From Pacificoceanicola onchidii (GTDB lineage: Bacteria > Pseudomonadota > Alphaproteobacteria > Rhodobacterales > Rhodobacteraceae): a stretch of DNA of 64,000 bases. Shown here in pieces: positions 1-8,147 of the stretch (the stretch's first letter is position 1; each line of letters starts with the position of its first letter). Location of the stretch: the NCBI RefSeq assembly GCF_004804335.1, contig NZ_SRXY01000003.1, positions 558,001-622,000 on the forward strand, given 5' to 3'. Below the pieces are notes generated by a model, which did no database searches, was not told the origin of the DNA, and was given only the letters and a program-made list of their open reading frames with translations. A program made the position numbers and the translations under genes.

Positions 1-791
1 TTGTTCGGGGCGGTGACAAACGGCAGGCCGGTGATTTCGGCCATGTTGGCCGCAACGGTCTCGCCCCAGCCTTTCTTGGTGTTCAGGCCGGTGCCCACGG
101 CGGTGCCGCCCTGTGCAAGCTCATAAATGCCCGGCAGGGCCATTTCGACGCGCTTGATGCCATTGCGGATCTGCATGGCGTAGCCAGAGAACTCCTGGCC
201 AAGCGTCAGCGGCGTCGCGTCCTGCGTGTGGGTGCGGCCGATCTTGATGATGTCCTTGAACTCTTCGGACTTGGCTTCCAGCCCTTCGGCCAGCTTGGTC
301 AGACCCGGCATCAGGACATCACGCACCATCATCGCGGTGGCGATGTGCATGGCGGTGGGGAAGGTGTCGTTGGAGGACTGGCCCATGTTGCAGTGGTCAT
401 TGGGGTGGACCGGGTCCTTGGAGCCAATCACGCCGCCCAGGATTTCGATCGCGCGGTTGGCGATGACCTCGTTGGAGTTCATGTTGGACTGGGTGCCGGA
501 GCCGGTCTGCCAGACCACCAGCGGGAAGTTGTCGTCAAACTTGCCTTCGAACACTTCGCCTGCGGCCTGTACGATAGCATCACCCAGCTTCGCATCCAGA
601 GCGCCGGATGCCATGTTGGCCTGCGCGCAGGCTTTCTTGATCACGCCCAGCGCGCGCACGATGGCGACCGGCTGCTTTTCCCAGCCGATGGGGAAGTTCA
701 TGATCGAGCGCTGCGTCTGCGCGCCCCAGTATTTCTCGGTGGGCACCTCAAGCGGGCCAAAGCTGTCGGTCTCGGTACGGGTTGCACACAT
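1..791 (-). CDS. fumC: Fumarate hydratase class II, C-terminus cut by window edge
   Basis: Class II fumarase interconverts fumarate and L-malate in the TCA cycle as a cytosolic tetramer. The frame opens at ATG 791, with GGAGG 8 nt upstream, and runs off the left edge, so about 263 of the usual roughly 460 residues are present. Visible family segments are [11 protein letters not shown] near the N-terminus, [35 protein letters not shown] (substrate-binding region) and [16 protein letters not shown] with the conserved histidine. The C-terminal GSS signature lies outside the window. It is monocistronic as far as can be seen; sspB lies 142 nt upstream on the same strand. Identification is secure. 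Confidence 0.96.
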   Translation of the reverse strand, partial: MCATRTETDSFGPLEVPTEKYWGAQTQRSIMNFPIGWEKQPVAIVRALGVIKKACAQANMASGALDAKLGDAIVQAAGEVFEGKFDDNFPLVVWQTGSGTQSNMNSNEVIANRAIEILGGVIGSKDPVHPNDHCNMGQSSNDTFPTAMHIATAMMVRDVLMPGLTKLAEGLEAKSEEFKDIIKIGRTHTQDATPLTLGQEFSGYAMQIRNGIKRVEMALPGIYELAQGGTAVGTGLNTKKGWGETVAANMAEITGLPFVTAPN

Positions 792-933
792 GGGGGTATC
801 CTCCTCGCCAGAGCTGCAAAATCAAAGCTGCACTTCTCTTAACGCACGGAAAGAGAAAGACAAGGCGGTATACCGTTGGATACCGTTAACATTGGAGCAA
901 AGGTCCCGCGCGAATGGACGCAGGCGGGCGGGT

Positions 934-1401
934 TTACTTGCGGAACCGGTCGAGGCTGACCACTTCGGCGTCCTGATGCACCGGTTCAGGCGCGTCATCG
1001 CCGCCGCCGGGGCCGTCATCAGGCGGCGTGTCGTCGTCTTCCTCGTCGTCCTGGCTTTCGAAGCGCAGACCAAATTCGACAGACGGATCGACGAAGGTTT
1101 TGATCGCGTCATAGGGGATATACAGCCGCTCCGGCGCATCGCCAAAGTTGAGCGATACCGCGAAACCTTCGTCCGAGACATCAAGATCGTCGAACCAATG
1201 CTGCATGACCACCGTCATTTCGCCGGGATAGCGATCCGAGAGCCAATCGGCCAGTTCGGCGTCCGGATGACCGGTGTCAAAGGTGATGAAAAAATGATGC
1301 TCGCCCGGCAGGCCATTGTCCCGCACGTCCTCCAGCACCTCCTGAATCAGACCACGCATGGCGCGGTGCATCAGTCGTCCATAGTCGATCCCGTCAGACA
1401 T
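934..1401 (-). CDS. sspB: SspB-family ClpXP adaptor (alphaproteobacterial type)
   Basis: A 155-residue protein of the SspB family, which tethers ssrA-tagged and other substrates to ClpXP. The core (about residues 1-110, with HHFFITFDT and MTVVMQHWFDDL) is the compact beta-rich SspB fold. It is followed by a very acidic D/E/P/G linker and a short basic tail, VVSLDRFRK, which in this family docks on ClpX. I chose the ATG at 1401 rather than one 33 nt upstream because GAAGG lies about 9 nt before it and family members begin close to this point. It fits functionally with the tmRNA gene about 3.4 kb away, whose tag this adaptor would recognise (inference). Confidence 0.88.
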   Translation of the reverse strand: MSDGIDYGRLMHRAMRGLIQEVLEDVRDNGLPGEHHFFITFDTGHPDAELADWLSDRYPGEMTVVMQHWFDDLDVSDEGFAVSLNFGDAPERLYIPYDAIKTFVDPSVEFGLRFESQDDEEDDDTPPDDGPGGGDDAPEPVHQDAEVVSLDRFRK

Positions 1402-1467
1402 CCCCGGAGCCTTCTTTTGTTTTGTCCTCAGCATATTGAAACTGACGCTGAGGAAAAGGGCTGTTTT

Positions 1468-2712
1468 CTACAGCAGCGCCCCCAATCCGGCCAATCCGGC
1501 ACAGACCGCCACCGCAAGCGGCACCGCGCCCGGCCTTATCCACAGGATGCCTGCCGCTAGGGCGATAAACAGCAGAGGCGCGGCTTGTAAAGATGTGAAA
1601 TCGGGCAGGCGTCCCAGCGCCGTGTCCTGCTGGCGCGAAAAGAGCACGCCCAGGGCAAACCACAGCGAAAGATTGGCAATGACGCCCACAACCGACGCGG
1701 TCACGGCCTGCAAAGCGCCGCGCAATCTGGGCCGGGCCAGCAAGGATTCGAGATGCGGCGCACCGGCGAAGATCCACAAGAAGCAAGGCAAGAAGGTCAT
1801 CCAGAGCGTCAGCGCTCCGGCGGTCAGGGCAAGGCCCGTGCCGCCCTGCGCCGCCCCGCTCAACATGCCGACAAATTGCGTCACGAGGATCAGCGGACCG
1901 GGCGTTGTCTCGGCAAGGCCCAGCGCGTCGATCATCTGCGGGGCGGTGAGCCAGTTGCGCGCCTCGACCACCTCCTGCGCCATATAGGCCAGCACCGCGT
2001 AGGCGCCGCCAAAAGTGACCACCGCCAGCTTGCCAAAGAACAGTGCCAGATCGAGCAGGAAAGTCTGGCCCAGCGCATAGAGGACGGGCAGGGGCGCGAG
2101 CCAGAGGATGGCAAAGACAACAAGCGTCTGCCACGGCGTTGTGCCTGCTGTGGGCGTTGTCTCGTCATTATGGTTGGACGCAGCAAAAGCGCCCCAGACC
2201 GCCGCCACCGCTATCACCAGAGGAAATGGCAAGGACAGGCTGTAGAGCGCAATAAAAGCGCCAAGCGCCAGCAGGCGGTCTGCGTTGGTTTTCAGCGCCT
2301 TGCGTGACAGCCGCCAAAGCGCTTGGGCGACGATGACAAGCACGCAGGCCTTGATGCCAAGCAAGGGCGCCTGCGCCGCCGGAGTTGCGCCGTAATGCGT
2401 ATACAGCAAGGCCAGAAGAGCAATCACCAATGCGCCGGGCAAGACAAAGAGCAGCCCAGCGATCAACCCGCCCGGCACACCGCGCAAGCGCCAGCCTGCA
2501 TAGGTGGCCAGCTGCATGGCTTCCGGGCCGGGCAGCAACATGCAAAACGACAGCGAGCGCAGGAACTGCTCTTCGCTCAGCCAGCGGCGCTCTTCGACCA
2601 ACTCGCGGTGCATGACAGCGATCTGCGCGGCGGGGCCGCCAAAGGACAGCAGCCCGACCTTCAGGAAGGCCCCGAACAGAGTGCTGAGCGGAATCGGGGT
2701 CAGGTCAGGCAC
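1468..2712 (-). CDS. chrA: Chromate transporter ChrA family
   Basis: A predicted inner-membrane transporter of the CHR superfamily, which exports chromate by proton coupling in characterised members. The 414-residue protein is a two-domain duplication: FLKVGLLSFGGPAAQIAVMH in the first half and FFGKLAVVTFGGAYAVLAYM in the second, each followed by a PGP-containing stretch (LLPGPEA, TTPGPL). About ten hydrophobic segments can be picked out. Start is taken as GTG 2712, which has GGAGG 8 nt upstream and overlaps the stop of the preceding rhodanese-ChrB gene; an in-frame ATG at 2748 is possible but lacks this spacing. The two genes form a translationally coupled chromate-resistance pair. Confidence 0.9.
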   Translation of the reverse strand: MPDLTPIPLSTLFGAFLKVGLLSFGGPAAQIAVMHRELVEERRWLSEEQFLRSLSFCMLLPGPEAMQLATYAGWRLRGVPGGLIAGLLFVLPGALVIALLALLYTHYGATPAAQAPLLGIKACVLVIVAQALWRLSRKALKTNADRLLALGAFIALYSLSLPFPLVIAVAAVWGAFAASNHNDETTPTAGTTPWQTLVVFAILWLAPLPVLYALGQTFLLDLALFFGKLAVVTFGGAYAVLAYMAQEVVEARNWLTAPQMIDALGLAETTPGPLILVTQFVGMLSGAAQGGTGLALTAGALTLWMTFLPCFLWIFAGAPHLESLLARPRLRGALQAVTASVVGVIANLSLWFALGVLFSRQQDTALGRLPDFTSLQAAPLLFIALAAGILWIRPGAVPLAVAVCAGLAGLGALL

Positions 2713-3520
2713 GGGCGAATCCTCCGGCCCGCTGCGCGCAGGCGTCATGGGTTTCCGTATAGCCGTCGCGCGCCCAGCGAAAGAGCGCATCATAAAGCGG
2801 CAGACCCGCCTCACAGAGTGCGTTGTCATCCGCATATTGCCTCGAAAGGCCGATGGAAACGGCCAGCAATCCCACTGCAACCGGATGGTCTTCGGGCCGT
2901 CCGGAATCGGCGGCGCGGATCACGTCGGCCATACGCGCCAGCGGTGTGTAACGCAGACCGAACCGGGCCAGCATCGCGTCAAAGCTGCAGTGATCGCCGG
3001 TATGGGTCAGCGCCACTTCGGGCACATCGAAAGGAATGGCGTTCAGGCGTCTGGCCGCTTCTGTCACCTCGGAGGGCGCAACATAGAGCACCTGTGCAGC
3101 GGGATCGACAAACCGCCGGATCAGCCAGGGGCAGGCGATGCGGTCGATCCGGGGGCGATGGCGGGTGATCCAAAGCGTGCTTTGGGGCAGGGCGCTCTCT
3201 GCGACAACCGGCCCGTCTTGCGCCTGCCATTCGGCCATTCCGCCGCCGAGGTATTCTGCCCTGTGCCCCTGCGCCCGGAGCCACGCGGCCACCCCCTGGC
3301 TGAGCTTGAGACCTTTTTGGCAGATCACAACGGCAGGCCGTCCGCCCAATCGCTCCGGCAAGGATTCAAGCGCCCCATGGGCATGGCGCAGGGCCGTGGG
3401 CAGGCGCACCGGGTTTTGGGCCACGTCTTCGGGAATGCCAACGTCGATCAGGACCGGACAGTCCGGCAGGCCGATCTTGCGCAGGAGTTGCGGGGCGGTG
3501 ATTTCATTGGGTGCAGGCAT
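2705..3520 (-). CDS. Rhodanese / ChrB C-terminal domain protein
   Basis: A 271-residue protein joining an N-terminal rhodanese-like domain (about residues 8-115, with PVLIDVGIPED and VVICQKGLKLSQGVAAWLRA) to a C-terminal ChrB domain (about residues 118-260, starting LWITRHRPRIDRIACPWLI). ChrB proteins act as chromate-responsive regulators or accessory factors beside chrA. The rhodanese loop reads CQKGLKLS, so the candidate catalytic Cys is present. Start at 3520 has GGAAGG 8 nt upstream; the ATG 57 nt earlier has no such signal. It overlaps the GTG of chrA by 8 nt. Whether it senses chromate or works in sulfur transfer cannot be told from sequence. Confidence 0.85.
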   Translation of the reverse strand: MPAPNEITAPQLLRKIGLPDCPVLIDVGIPEDVAQNPVRLPTALRHAHGALESLPERLGGRPAVVICQKGLKLSQGVAAWLRAQGHRAEYLGGGMAEWQAQDGPVVAESALPQSTLWITRHRPRIDRIACPWLIRRFVDPAAQVLYVAPSEVTEAARRLNAIPFDVPEVALTHTGDHCSFDAMLARFGLRYTPLARMADVIRAADSGRPEDHPVAVGLLAVSIGLSRQYADDNALCEAGLPLYDALFRWARDGYTETHDACAQRAGGFARA

Positions 3521-3643
3521 AAGGCATCCTTCCATGAATGGAGTAACAAGGATGCGACGCTTGGGCCTGAGCCTCATGGGGCGCGGTCGCCTGCCCCATG
3601 GGTATATGGTGATCTGCTTAGGGCGCTGATGTCAATGGCGCGC

Positions 3644-4288
3644 TCAGAACAGCACCCTGCTGATTTCCCGCAGGATCTTTTCGCGGATCGCGCGGGCGTA
3701 ATCGCGGTAGCCCCGTGCGGTTTCGACAAAGCCGTCGCGCGTGATCAGATGGCGTCTATAGAAGTTGGTTACCGCCACGCCCATGCCCTCGATGGCCAGT
3801 CCGTTAATGGTGATCCGAACCCGCTGCGCCTGCGCGCGCATCTGGCGCACGTCCGCCCCGGCATTGGGAGTGCCATCACCGGAGACGTCAATCACCCGCC
3901 TGTGGCAATCGGGCACCTGCTCAAACCGGCGCATGGCAAAGCGGATAGCCTCGGCGGGGGCGGTGTCGGACAGGGTAAAGGCGCGCTCCAGCGTCTCGAC
4001 CCGCGCCGCGAAATTCGCCACATGCAGAGCGCTGCGCATGCGGGCCCAGTCGATGCTGACCTCCTGCTTGTCAGCGCCGGACCATTGGATGACGCTGAGC
4101 GCAATTTCGTCGCGCACCAGCGTCTCCACAATCTCCGGATCACGCAGCGCGAGGGCAAGGCCATCCTTCTGAATGCGAAACTCGCCCACGTCTACGGATT
4201 GCGAGACATCCATGGCCAGGATCAACGCGGTCTGGCAGGCCTGCGCTTTGGTGGCAAAGAGAAGACTGGCGAGGAAAATGCGGAGCAT
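3644..4288 (-). CDS. DUF1194 family secreted VWA-like protein
   Basis: A 214-residue protein with an N-terminal signal peptide (MLRIFLASLLFATKAQA, cleavage probably after AQA). It continues into a von Willebrand A-like fold: ALILAMDVSQSVD carries the DxSxS metal-site motif, and RRVIDVSGDGTPN looks like the second metal-site loop. The family is DUF1194, common in Alphaproteobacteria and usually periplasmic; no reaction is known. It sits alone between the chromate pair and a small membrane protein, with short gaps on both sides. Function beyond metal-dependent protein binding would be a guess. Confidence 0.8.
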   Translation of the reverse strand: MLRIFLASLLFATKAQACQTALILAMDVSQSVDVGEFRIQKDGLALALRDPEIVETLVRDEIALSVIQWSGADKQEVSIDWARMRSALHVANFAARVETLERAFTLSDTAPAEAIRFAMRRFEQVPDCHRRVIDVSGDGTPNAGADVRQMRAQAQRVRITINGLAIEGMGVAVTNFYRRHLITRDGFVETARGYRDYARAIREKILREISRVLF

Positions 4289-4319
4289 TTCGCCAACCTG
4301 CTGTGATGCGGAGGGGCGG

Positions 4320-4694
4320 TCAAGTCACGACCGCGTTCCACGGGCCCGGATTGGCGGCAAGCAGCCAACAGGCGGGCAGGGCTTCGAAGGCAAACCAGAG
4401 CGTGGCTTTGCGCAGCGGCGGCTTGTCGAGCACGATGGAGAGCAACCGGCCAAGCGCAGCGCCCGCATAGGCGACACCGAGCATGGCATAGGCCCCGGAC
4501 GCGCCGGTGATCAGGCAGGCCAGCCCCATAATGACAAAAAGCCCGCCCGCAGAGGCGCGCAGTTCGCTCAGGCCCATGGTCGTATCCGCCAGCTTGAAGT
4601 CCAGCGCCTCGGCGGTATAGCGCGGCGCAAGGAAGCCGAACAGACCCAGCGCGATGGTCAGCAGGGCGATGGCGCTGTTGATGAGGTCGATCAT
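4320..4694 (-). CDS. Small four-helix membrane protein (DUF4345-like)
   Basis: A 124-residue hydrophobic protein with four evident membrane segments: about residues 5-22, 46-66, 68-88 and 98-116. The first half (ALGLFGFLAPRYTAEALDF, then GLSELRASAGGLFVIMGL) matches the pattern of DUF4345-type small membrane proteins, with a conserved E-R pair before the second helix. It lies 31 nt upstream of the DUF1194 gene on the same strand, so the two may be co-transcribed. The function is unknown. Confidence 0.7.
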   Translation of the reverse strand: MIDLINSAIALLTIALGLFGFLAPRYTAEALDFKLADTTMGLSELRASAGGLFVIMGLACLITGASGAYAMLGVAYAGAALGRLLSIVLDKPPLRKATLWFAFEALPACWLLAANPGPWNAVVT

Positions 4695-4794
4695 GGGGCG
4701 TCTCTCCTTTGCCGAAGCAAGCTGGCGCAGGTTCGGGGGAAGTCCAGCGTTTTTGGCGCTGTCTCCATGCGCATCATGTTTCGGCAGGGGGAGT

Positions 4795-5104
4795 AAGTGC
4801 AGGTTTCTGTTGCCAGGTACCTGCGAACCCCGCCTTACGCGGCTAGGCGCAAGGACTTAGATTTCGATCTTGTTACTGCTTACGCAGCAACTGCGACCGG
4901 AGCACGATTGTCGTTTGCAATTGTACTTTGTGAACCGATAACGGTGGTATCTCACCGGGACAAAGCTACATCTTTACGCGTTCGTCGATCCTATTTCGGC
5001 CCCATGATCCTCAAACGAAGGATGTTGGTGGAGCCGCCGGGTACCGCCCCCGGGTCCGATCCGTTTATTACATGCGCGTTTATGCCCATAGTCCCCGAGG
5101 GAAC
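4795..5104 (-). ncRNA. ssrA: tmRNA, circularly permuted two-piece alphaproteobacterial type
   Basis: tmRNA rescues stalled ribosomes and tags the nascent peptide. On the minus strand the tag frame at 4918-4880 reads ANDNRAPVAVAA followed by TAA. The coding piece begins at 5003 with GGGGCCG; the acceptor piece ends at 5026 with CGGCTCC-ACCA. These two form a 7-bp acceptor stem with one G-U pair, which shows that the gene is permuted: acceptor piece first, then a 22-nt intervening hairpin (5004-5025), then the coding piece. The 5' end near 5104 is set by the promoter, and the 3' end near 4795 by the last hairpin (GCAGGT/ACCTGC); both are approximate. A 104-aa open frame on the opposite strand is spurious. 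Confidence 0.95.
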
Positions 5105-5110
5105 GACTTG

Positions 5111-5139
5111 AATATAGGGACGTTGGGATGGGGGTTCAA
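5111..5139 (-). promoter_or_regulatory. Sigma-70 type promoter of ssrA
   Basis: On the minus strand TTGAAC (5139-5134), a 17-nt spacer and TATATT (5116-5111) form a near-consensus promoter. Transcription would start near 5104, just upstream of the tmRNA acceptor piece. The strength of the match suits a highly expressed stable RNA. Confidence 0.8.
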
Positions 5140-5229
5140 GCGATTACAGGGGCCGGACGGGAATAACAGGCCGCGTCCTGGACCCGATCCGGGACGGGGT
5201 GGTTCCATGCCGACTGCAGGCCAAAGGCG

Positions 5230-6039
5230 CTACAGCGCCAAGTCCAGCATCACCGGCACATGATCCGACGGCTTCTCGCGCCCGCGCACGTCTGATTGGA
5301 TCTCGCAGGACACCATCAGATCGGCCGCCTGCGGCGTCAGCAGGAAGTGGTCGATCCGAATGCCGTTGTTCCGCTGCCACGCCCCGGCCTGGTAATCCCA
5401 GAAACTGTAATGCCCCGGCCCCTGCGTCCGGGCGCGGAAGGCTTCGGTGAAGCCGAGATTGACGATCCGGCGAAAGGCCTCGCGGCTCTGGGGCCGGAAC
5501 AGGGCATCTTCGGTCCATTGCTCCGGTTTGGCGGCGTCTTCGGCCTGCGGGATGATGTTGTAGTCCCCGCCCATCAGGGCCGGCATCTCATCGGCCATCA
5601 ACGCGCGCGCCCGCGCCTCCAGCCGCTTCATCCAATCCAGCTTGTAGGCGTATTTGCCCCCTTCCACCGGGCTGCCGTCCGGGTTCAGCTCCACCGGATT
5701 ACCGTTCGGCAGGTACAGCCCGCAGATCCGGCAGGCGTGGGTCTCGCCCATGACAGTGGCCTCGATCCAGCGCGCCTGTTCGTCGCTGTCGTCACCGGGC
5801 AGGCCCCGGGTGACGTCTTCCAGTGGCAGTTTGGACAGAATAGCGACACCGTTGAAGCTCTTCTGACCATGGGTTTCCACATTATAGCCGCGCTCTTCGA
5901 AGACTTCGCCCGGAAAGGCCTCATCGACCGACTTGATCTCCTGGCATAGGATGACGTCGGGGTGCGCTTCATCGATCCAGTCGGTGAGAGCGTTCAGGCG
6001 GGCCTTGATTCCGTTGATATTGAAAGTGGCGATTTTCAC
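5230..6039 (-). CDS. xthA: Exodeoxyribonuclease III
   Basis: A 269-residue AP endonuclease / 3'-5' exonuclease of the ExoIII (EEP) family, acting in base-excision repair. Motifs appear in the expected order: MKIATFNINGIKAR with the metal-binding Asn, VILCQEIKS with catalytic Glu, FNGVAILSK, GLYLPNG, PALMGGDYNIIPQAED with the Asp-Asn pair, GIRIDHFLLT, and the terminal PSDHVPVMLDL with the catalytic His. Length and motif spacing are normal. It is transcribed away from the repeat-peptide cassette, and the 376-nt gap upstream contains its promoter region. Confidence 0.96.
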   Translation of the reverse strand: MKIATFNINGIKARLNALTDWIDEAHPDVILCQEIKSVDEAFPGEVFEERGYNVETHGQKSFNGVAILSKLPLEDVTRGLPGDDSDEQARWIEATVMGETHACRICGLYLPNGNPVELNPDGSPVEGGKYAYKLDWMKRLEARARALMADEMPALMGGDYNIIPQAEDAAKPEQWTEDALFRPQSREAFRRIVNLGFTEAFRARTQGPGHYSFWDYQAGAWQRNNGIRIDHFLLTPQAADLMVSCEIQSDVRGREKPSDHVPVMLDLAL

Positions 6040-6415
6040 GGGCGCAGTCTCCTGATGTCAGGGGCTCAAACTCCCGAACTTCTGCCCTCGGCACAAGTCC
6101 GAAAAACGGCAAACACGCGCCGGGCGCCCGTGAATTTGCCGGGCCAGACCCCGCGCGAGTCGCGCTTTCAGCCATGCGATTCGCGACTTTGCAACTTTGC
6201 AAACCCCCGTTGCGTTGCAAATTTCGAAACTATCCACAGAAAAAAATTCTCTGGGGATAACTCAGATAGTGAAGCTAAGAGACGTCAGTGTGACGCGGAT
6301 TTGATGTGAATACTTTCGGTATTAATCAACTTTAACAAGAATTAACTTTTTTGCAAACGCGTTTTCCGGGCAACTCGAAAGGGCATACCACGCAACCCCT
6401 TCGAGGAACACGAAA
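6040..6415. other. 376-nt divergent intergenic region between xthA and the repeat-peptide gene
   Basis: No gene is visible here. The left part is GC-rich. From about 6180 the sequence turns AT-rich and holds a cluster of TTTGCAA-type repeats (annotated separately), then from 6296 an AT-rich stretch with several TTAA steps where the promoter for the repeat-peptide gene probably lies. I could not settle on a single well-spaced -35/-10 pair. A good ribosome-binding site, GAGGA, lies about 10 nt before ATG 6416. Confidence 0.7.
6188..6221. promoter_or_regulatory. Cluster of TTTGCAA / TTGCAAA half-sites, possible operator
   Basis: TTTGCAA (6188-6194), CTTTGCAAA (6195-6203) and TTGCAAA (6215-6221) lie within 34 bp. 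TTTGCAA-type repeats are the reported recognition element of ScfR/RamB-like short-chain acyl-CoA regulators in Rhodobacterales, but other factors bind similar sequences. The site lies about 195 nt before the repeat-peptide ATG and about 150 nt before xthA. The assignment is tentative. Confidence 0.35.
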
Positions 6416-7018
6416 ATGACCGCACAACGTAAGCACAGCACCCTTAAAGAAATCCTTTCCAACGACCGCACAAACAGCGCATTTGACGGCGACGCCGTCG
6501 AAAGCTGCATGTCCTGGTCCGGCCCTTCTGGGCACGACATGACCTCAGGTGACGCTGTTGAGAGTCTGATGTCCTGGTCCGGTCCCACCGATACTCGTGC
6601 AGAAAATGGCGACGCCGTCGAGAGCTTCATGAGCTGGTCCGGCCCGAAAGCCACTTCTGCCGAAAATGGCGACGCGGTTGAGGCCTTCATGAGCTGGTCT
6701 TCCCCCGAAGGCACCCGCGCCGAAAATGGCGACAACGTCGAAGCCTTCATGTCCTGGTCCGGCCCGAAAGCCACCGCTGCGGAAACCGGCGATGCGGTTG
6801 AGGCCTTCATGAGCTGGTCTTCCCCCGAAGGCACCCGCGCTGAAAATGGCGACAATGTCGAAGCCTTCATGAGCTGGTCCGGCCCGAAAGCCACCTCTGC
6901 CGAAAACGGCGACGCGGTTGAGGCGTTCATGAGCTGGTCCAAGCCCGAAGGTACGCGCGCCGAATCCGGTGACAACGTCGAAGCCTTCATGAGCTGGTCC
7001 AAGCCGACCCGCGCCTGA
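6416..7018 (+). CDS. Nine-repeat peptide, possible multi-core precursor (unknown function)
   Basis: A 200-residue protein with a 24-residue head (MTAQRKHSTLKEILSNDRTN and four more residues) followed by nine head-to-tail 20-residue units. The units start at residues 25, 45, 65, 85, 105, 125, 145, 165 and 185; the last is 16 residues. The consensus is GDxVEAFMSWSxPxxTxAEN. GD, VE, MSWS and the following Pro are invariant. There is no signal peptide or membrane segment, and the only Cys is in unit 1. ATG 6416 has GAGGA about 10 nt upstream. It is followed after 67 nt by a helical protein and then a DMT transporter in one operon. The head-plus-identical-units form resembles multi-core precursor peptides, but a structural repeat protein is equally possible. 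Confidence 0.8.
   Translation: MTAQRKHSTLKEILSNDRTNSAFDGDAVESCMSWSGPSGHDMTSGDAVESLMSWSGPTDTRAENGDAVESFMSWSGPKATSAENGDAVEAFMSWSSPEGTRAENGDNVEAFMSWSGPKATAAETGDAVEAFMSWSSPEGTRAENGDNVEAFMSWSGPKATSAENGDAVEAFMSWSKPEGTRAESGDNVEAFMSWSKPTRA
6488..7015 (+). repeat. Nine tandem 60-bp coding repeats
   Basis: Tandem 60-bp units encode the 20-residue repeats. Units 4-9 alternate in two versions: one carries GDAVEAF with SSPEG or SKPEG, the other GDNVEAF with SGPKAT or SKP. They therefore form a 120-bp higher-order repeat present three times (6668-7015). Units 1-3 are more diverged. This pattern suggests expansion by duplication of a two-unit block at the 3' side. Confidence 0.9.
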
Positions 7019-7085
7019 TCCATGCAGATACCCGGGCGGGGCGGGTTGCCGCCTTGCTGGTCCACCCAATGAGGAGAGCCAACCC

Positions 7086-8147
7086 ATGAGCAATGTTATC
7101 CAACTGGCCGTCCCGTCCCGGATCCTGCCCTTGGAAGCGCGGATCACCGCGCTTCTGGGTCTCTTTGCCGAACACCGCCGCACCGGCGATGACGTGTTCT
7201 GGCTCAAAGAGAACGGAGAGATGCTGAATATCCTGCAAAGCACGGGGCTTCCTGTGCCCGGCGAGGCGCTGGCCGTGCATGCAGGATTTTATGCAAATGC
7301 CGCCAAAAGGCTGCAATTCTTTCCACAGTATTATCGTTTCCTGCTTAGCCTTGCTCTGGATCTAGAGGATCTGGGCATGCCGGGGCAGGAGGCTGAAAAG
7401 ATGGTGCACTACGCGGCTCAGGAGGGGCTGGTCGATGCAGAGATGTCCGACCTGCAGCGCGCGGAAGCGCGTCGCCTGATGACGCGCCGTGGCGTCGACC
7501 CTGTTCGGGATACAAGGCTAGACGACCGCCTGCGCGCTTTCGTAAGCAGGACAAAGACCTTTGCCCTGCCCAACAAGAAAGCGGCTTATGAGCTGACCCA
7601 TATCGTGTTCTACCTTACCCAATATGGCCACCGCCAAGCGGACCTCGGCCCGGACGCCGTGACCAGCTTGCATTTTGCCGGCCTGACCGCTTTTCTTGAC
7701 CAGAACGCGGACCTATTGGCAGAGATCTGCATCGCGATGCGGTTTCTGGGGGAAGTTCCGCCGCCGGTCTGGACAGGGTGGCTGCGCCGCGAGACCGCGG
7801 CCTTTACCGTGGAGGAGGGCGAGACCGTGTCGATCAATGACAACTACCACGATTTCCTGATCTGCAACTGGCACGAAGCCACCTGCGGCGGCGAGGCATT
7901 CCGCAAGCCGCTCTCGGGTGGGCGCATGCGGTTTGAAAAACAGCCGCATCACGCCGCCGCGTTGCGCGAGATTAGCCAGGCCATGCTGGCGCTGGATGAT
8001 GCGCGGGTGGGGGACTGGTCCATCATGAAACGCCGCATGGCAGACACCGTATCCGAAGAAGCGCTTGGCATGTTGGAAGTCGCCGCCACCACGAGCGACC
8101 ATTTCGAAGCCTATTTTGAAGGGTTCGCCCGGGCAGGGACCCAATGA
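7086..8147 (+). CDS. Helical protein of unknown function (DUF6902-like) paired with the repeat peptide
   Basis: A 353-residue soluble protein with no signal peptide or membrane segment, predicted mostly alpha-helical. I do not recognise a catalytic family with certainty; it recalls DUF6902-type proteins of Rhodobacteraceae. A central segment, KKAAYELTHIVFYLTQYG (about residues 163-180), and a later NDNYHDFLICNWHEATCGG with clustered His, Cys and Asp are possible active-site regions. ATG 7086 has GAGGAGA about 9 nt upstream. The stop overlaps the start of the DMT transporter (ATGA), so the two are translationally coupled. It could modify, bind or process the upstream repeat peptide; this is inferred only from gene order. 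Confidence 0.7.
   Translation: MSNVIQLAVPSRILPLEARITALLGLFAEHRRTGDDVFWLKENGEMLNILQSTGLPVPGEALAVHAGFYANAAKRLQFFPQYYRFLLSLALDLEDLGMPGQEAEKMVHYAAQEGLVDAEMSDLQRAEARRLMTRRGVDPVRDTRLDDRLRAFVSRTKTFALPNKKAAYELTHIVFYLTQYGHRQADLGPDAVTSLHFAGLTAFLDQNADLLAEICIAMRFLGEVPPPVWTGWLRRETAAFTVEEGETVSINDNYHDFLICNWHEATCGGEAFRKPLSGGRMRFEKQPHHAAALREISQAMLALDDARVGDWSIMKRRMADTVSEEALGMLEVAATTSDHFEAYFEGFARAGTQ

Noticed and set aside
2504-4306. 600-aa plus-strand frame opposite chrA, ChrB and DUF1194 genes
   Set aside because: Antisense to three genes with clear motifs, and no domain found in the frame.
4797-5111. 104-aa open frame on the plus strand opposite ssrA
   Set aside because: It lies fully over the tmRNA gene on the other strand; the tag, acceptor stem and promoter explain the sequence, and the frame has no ribosome-binding site or recognisable domain.
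6322-7065. 247-aa minus-strand repeat frame (Ser/Pro-rich) opposite the repeat peptide
   Set aside because: The 60-bp periodicity keeps antisense frames open; the plus strand has the ribosome-binding site, operon context and conserved MSWS motif.
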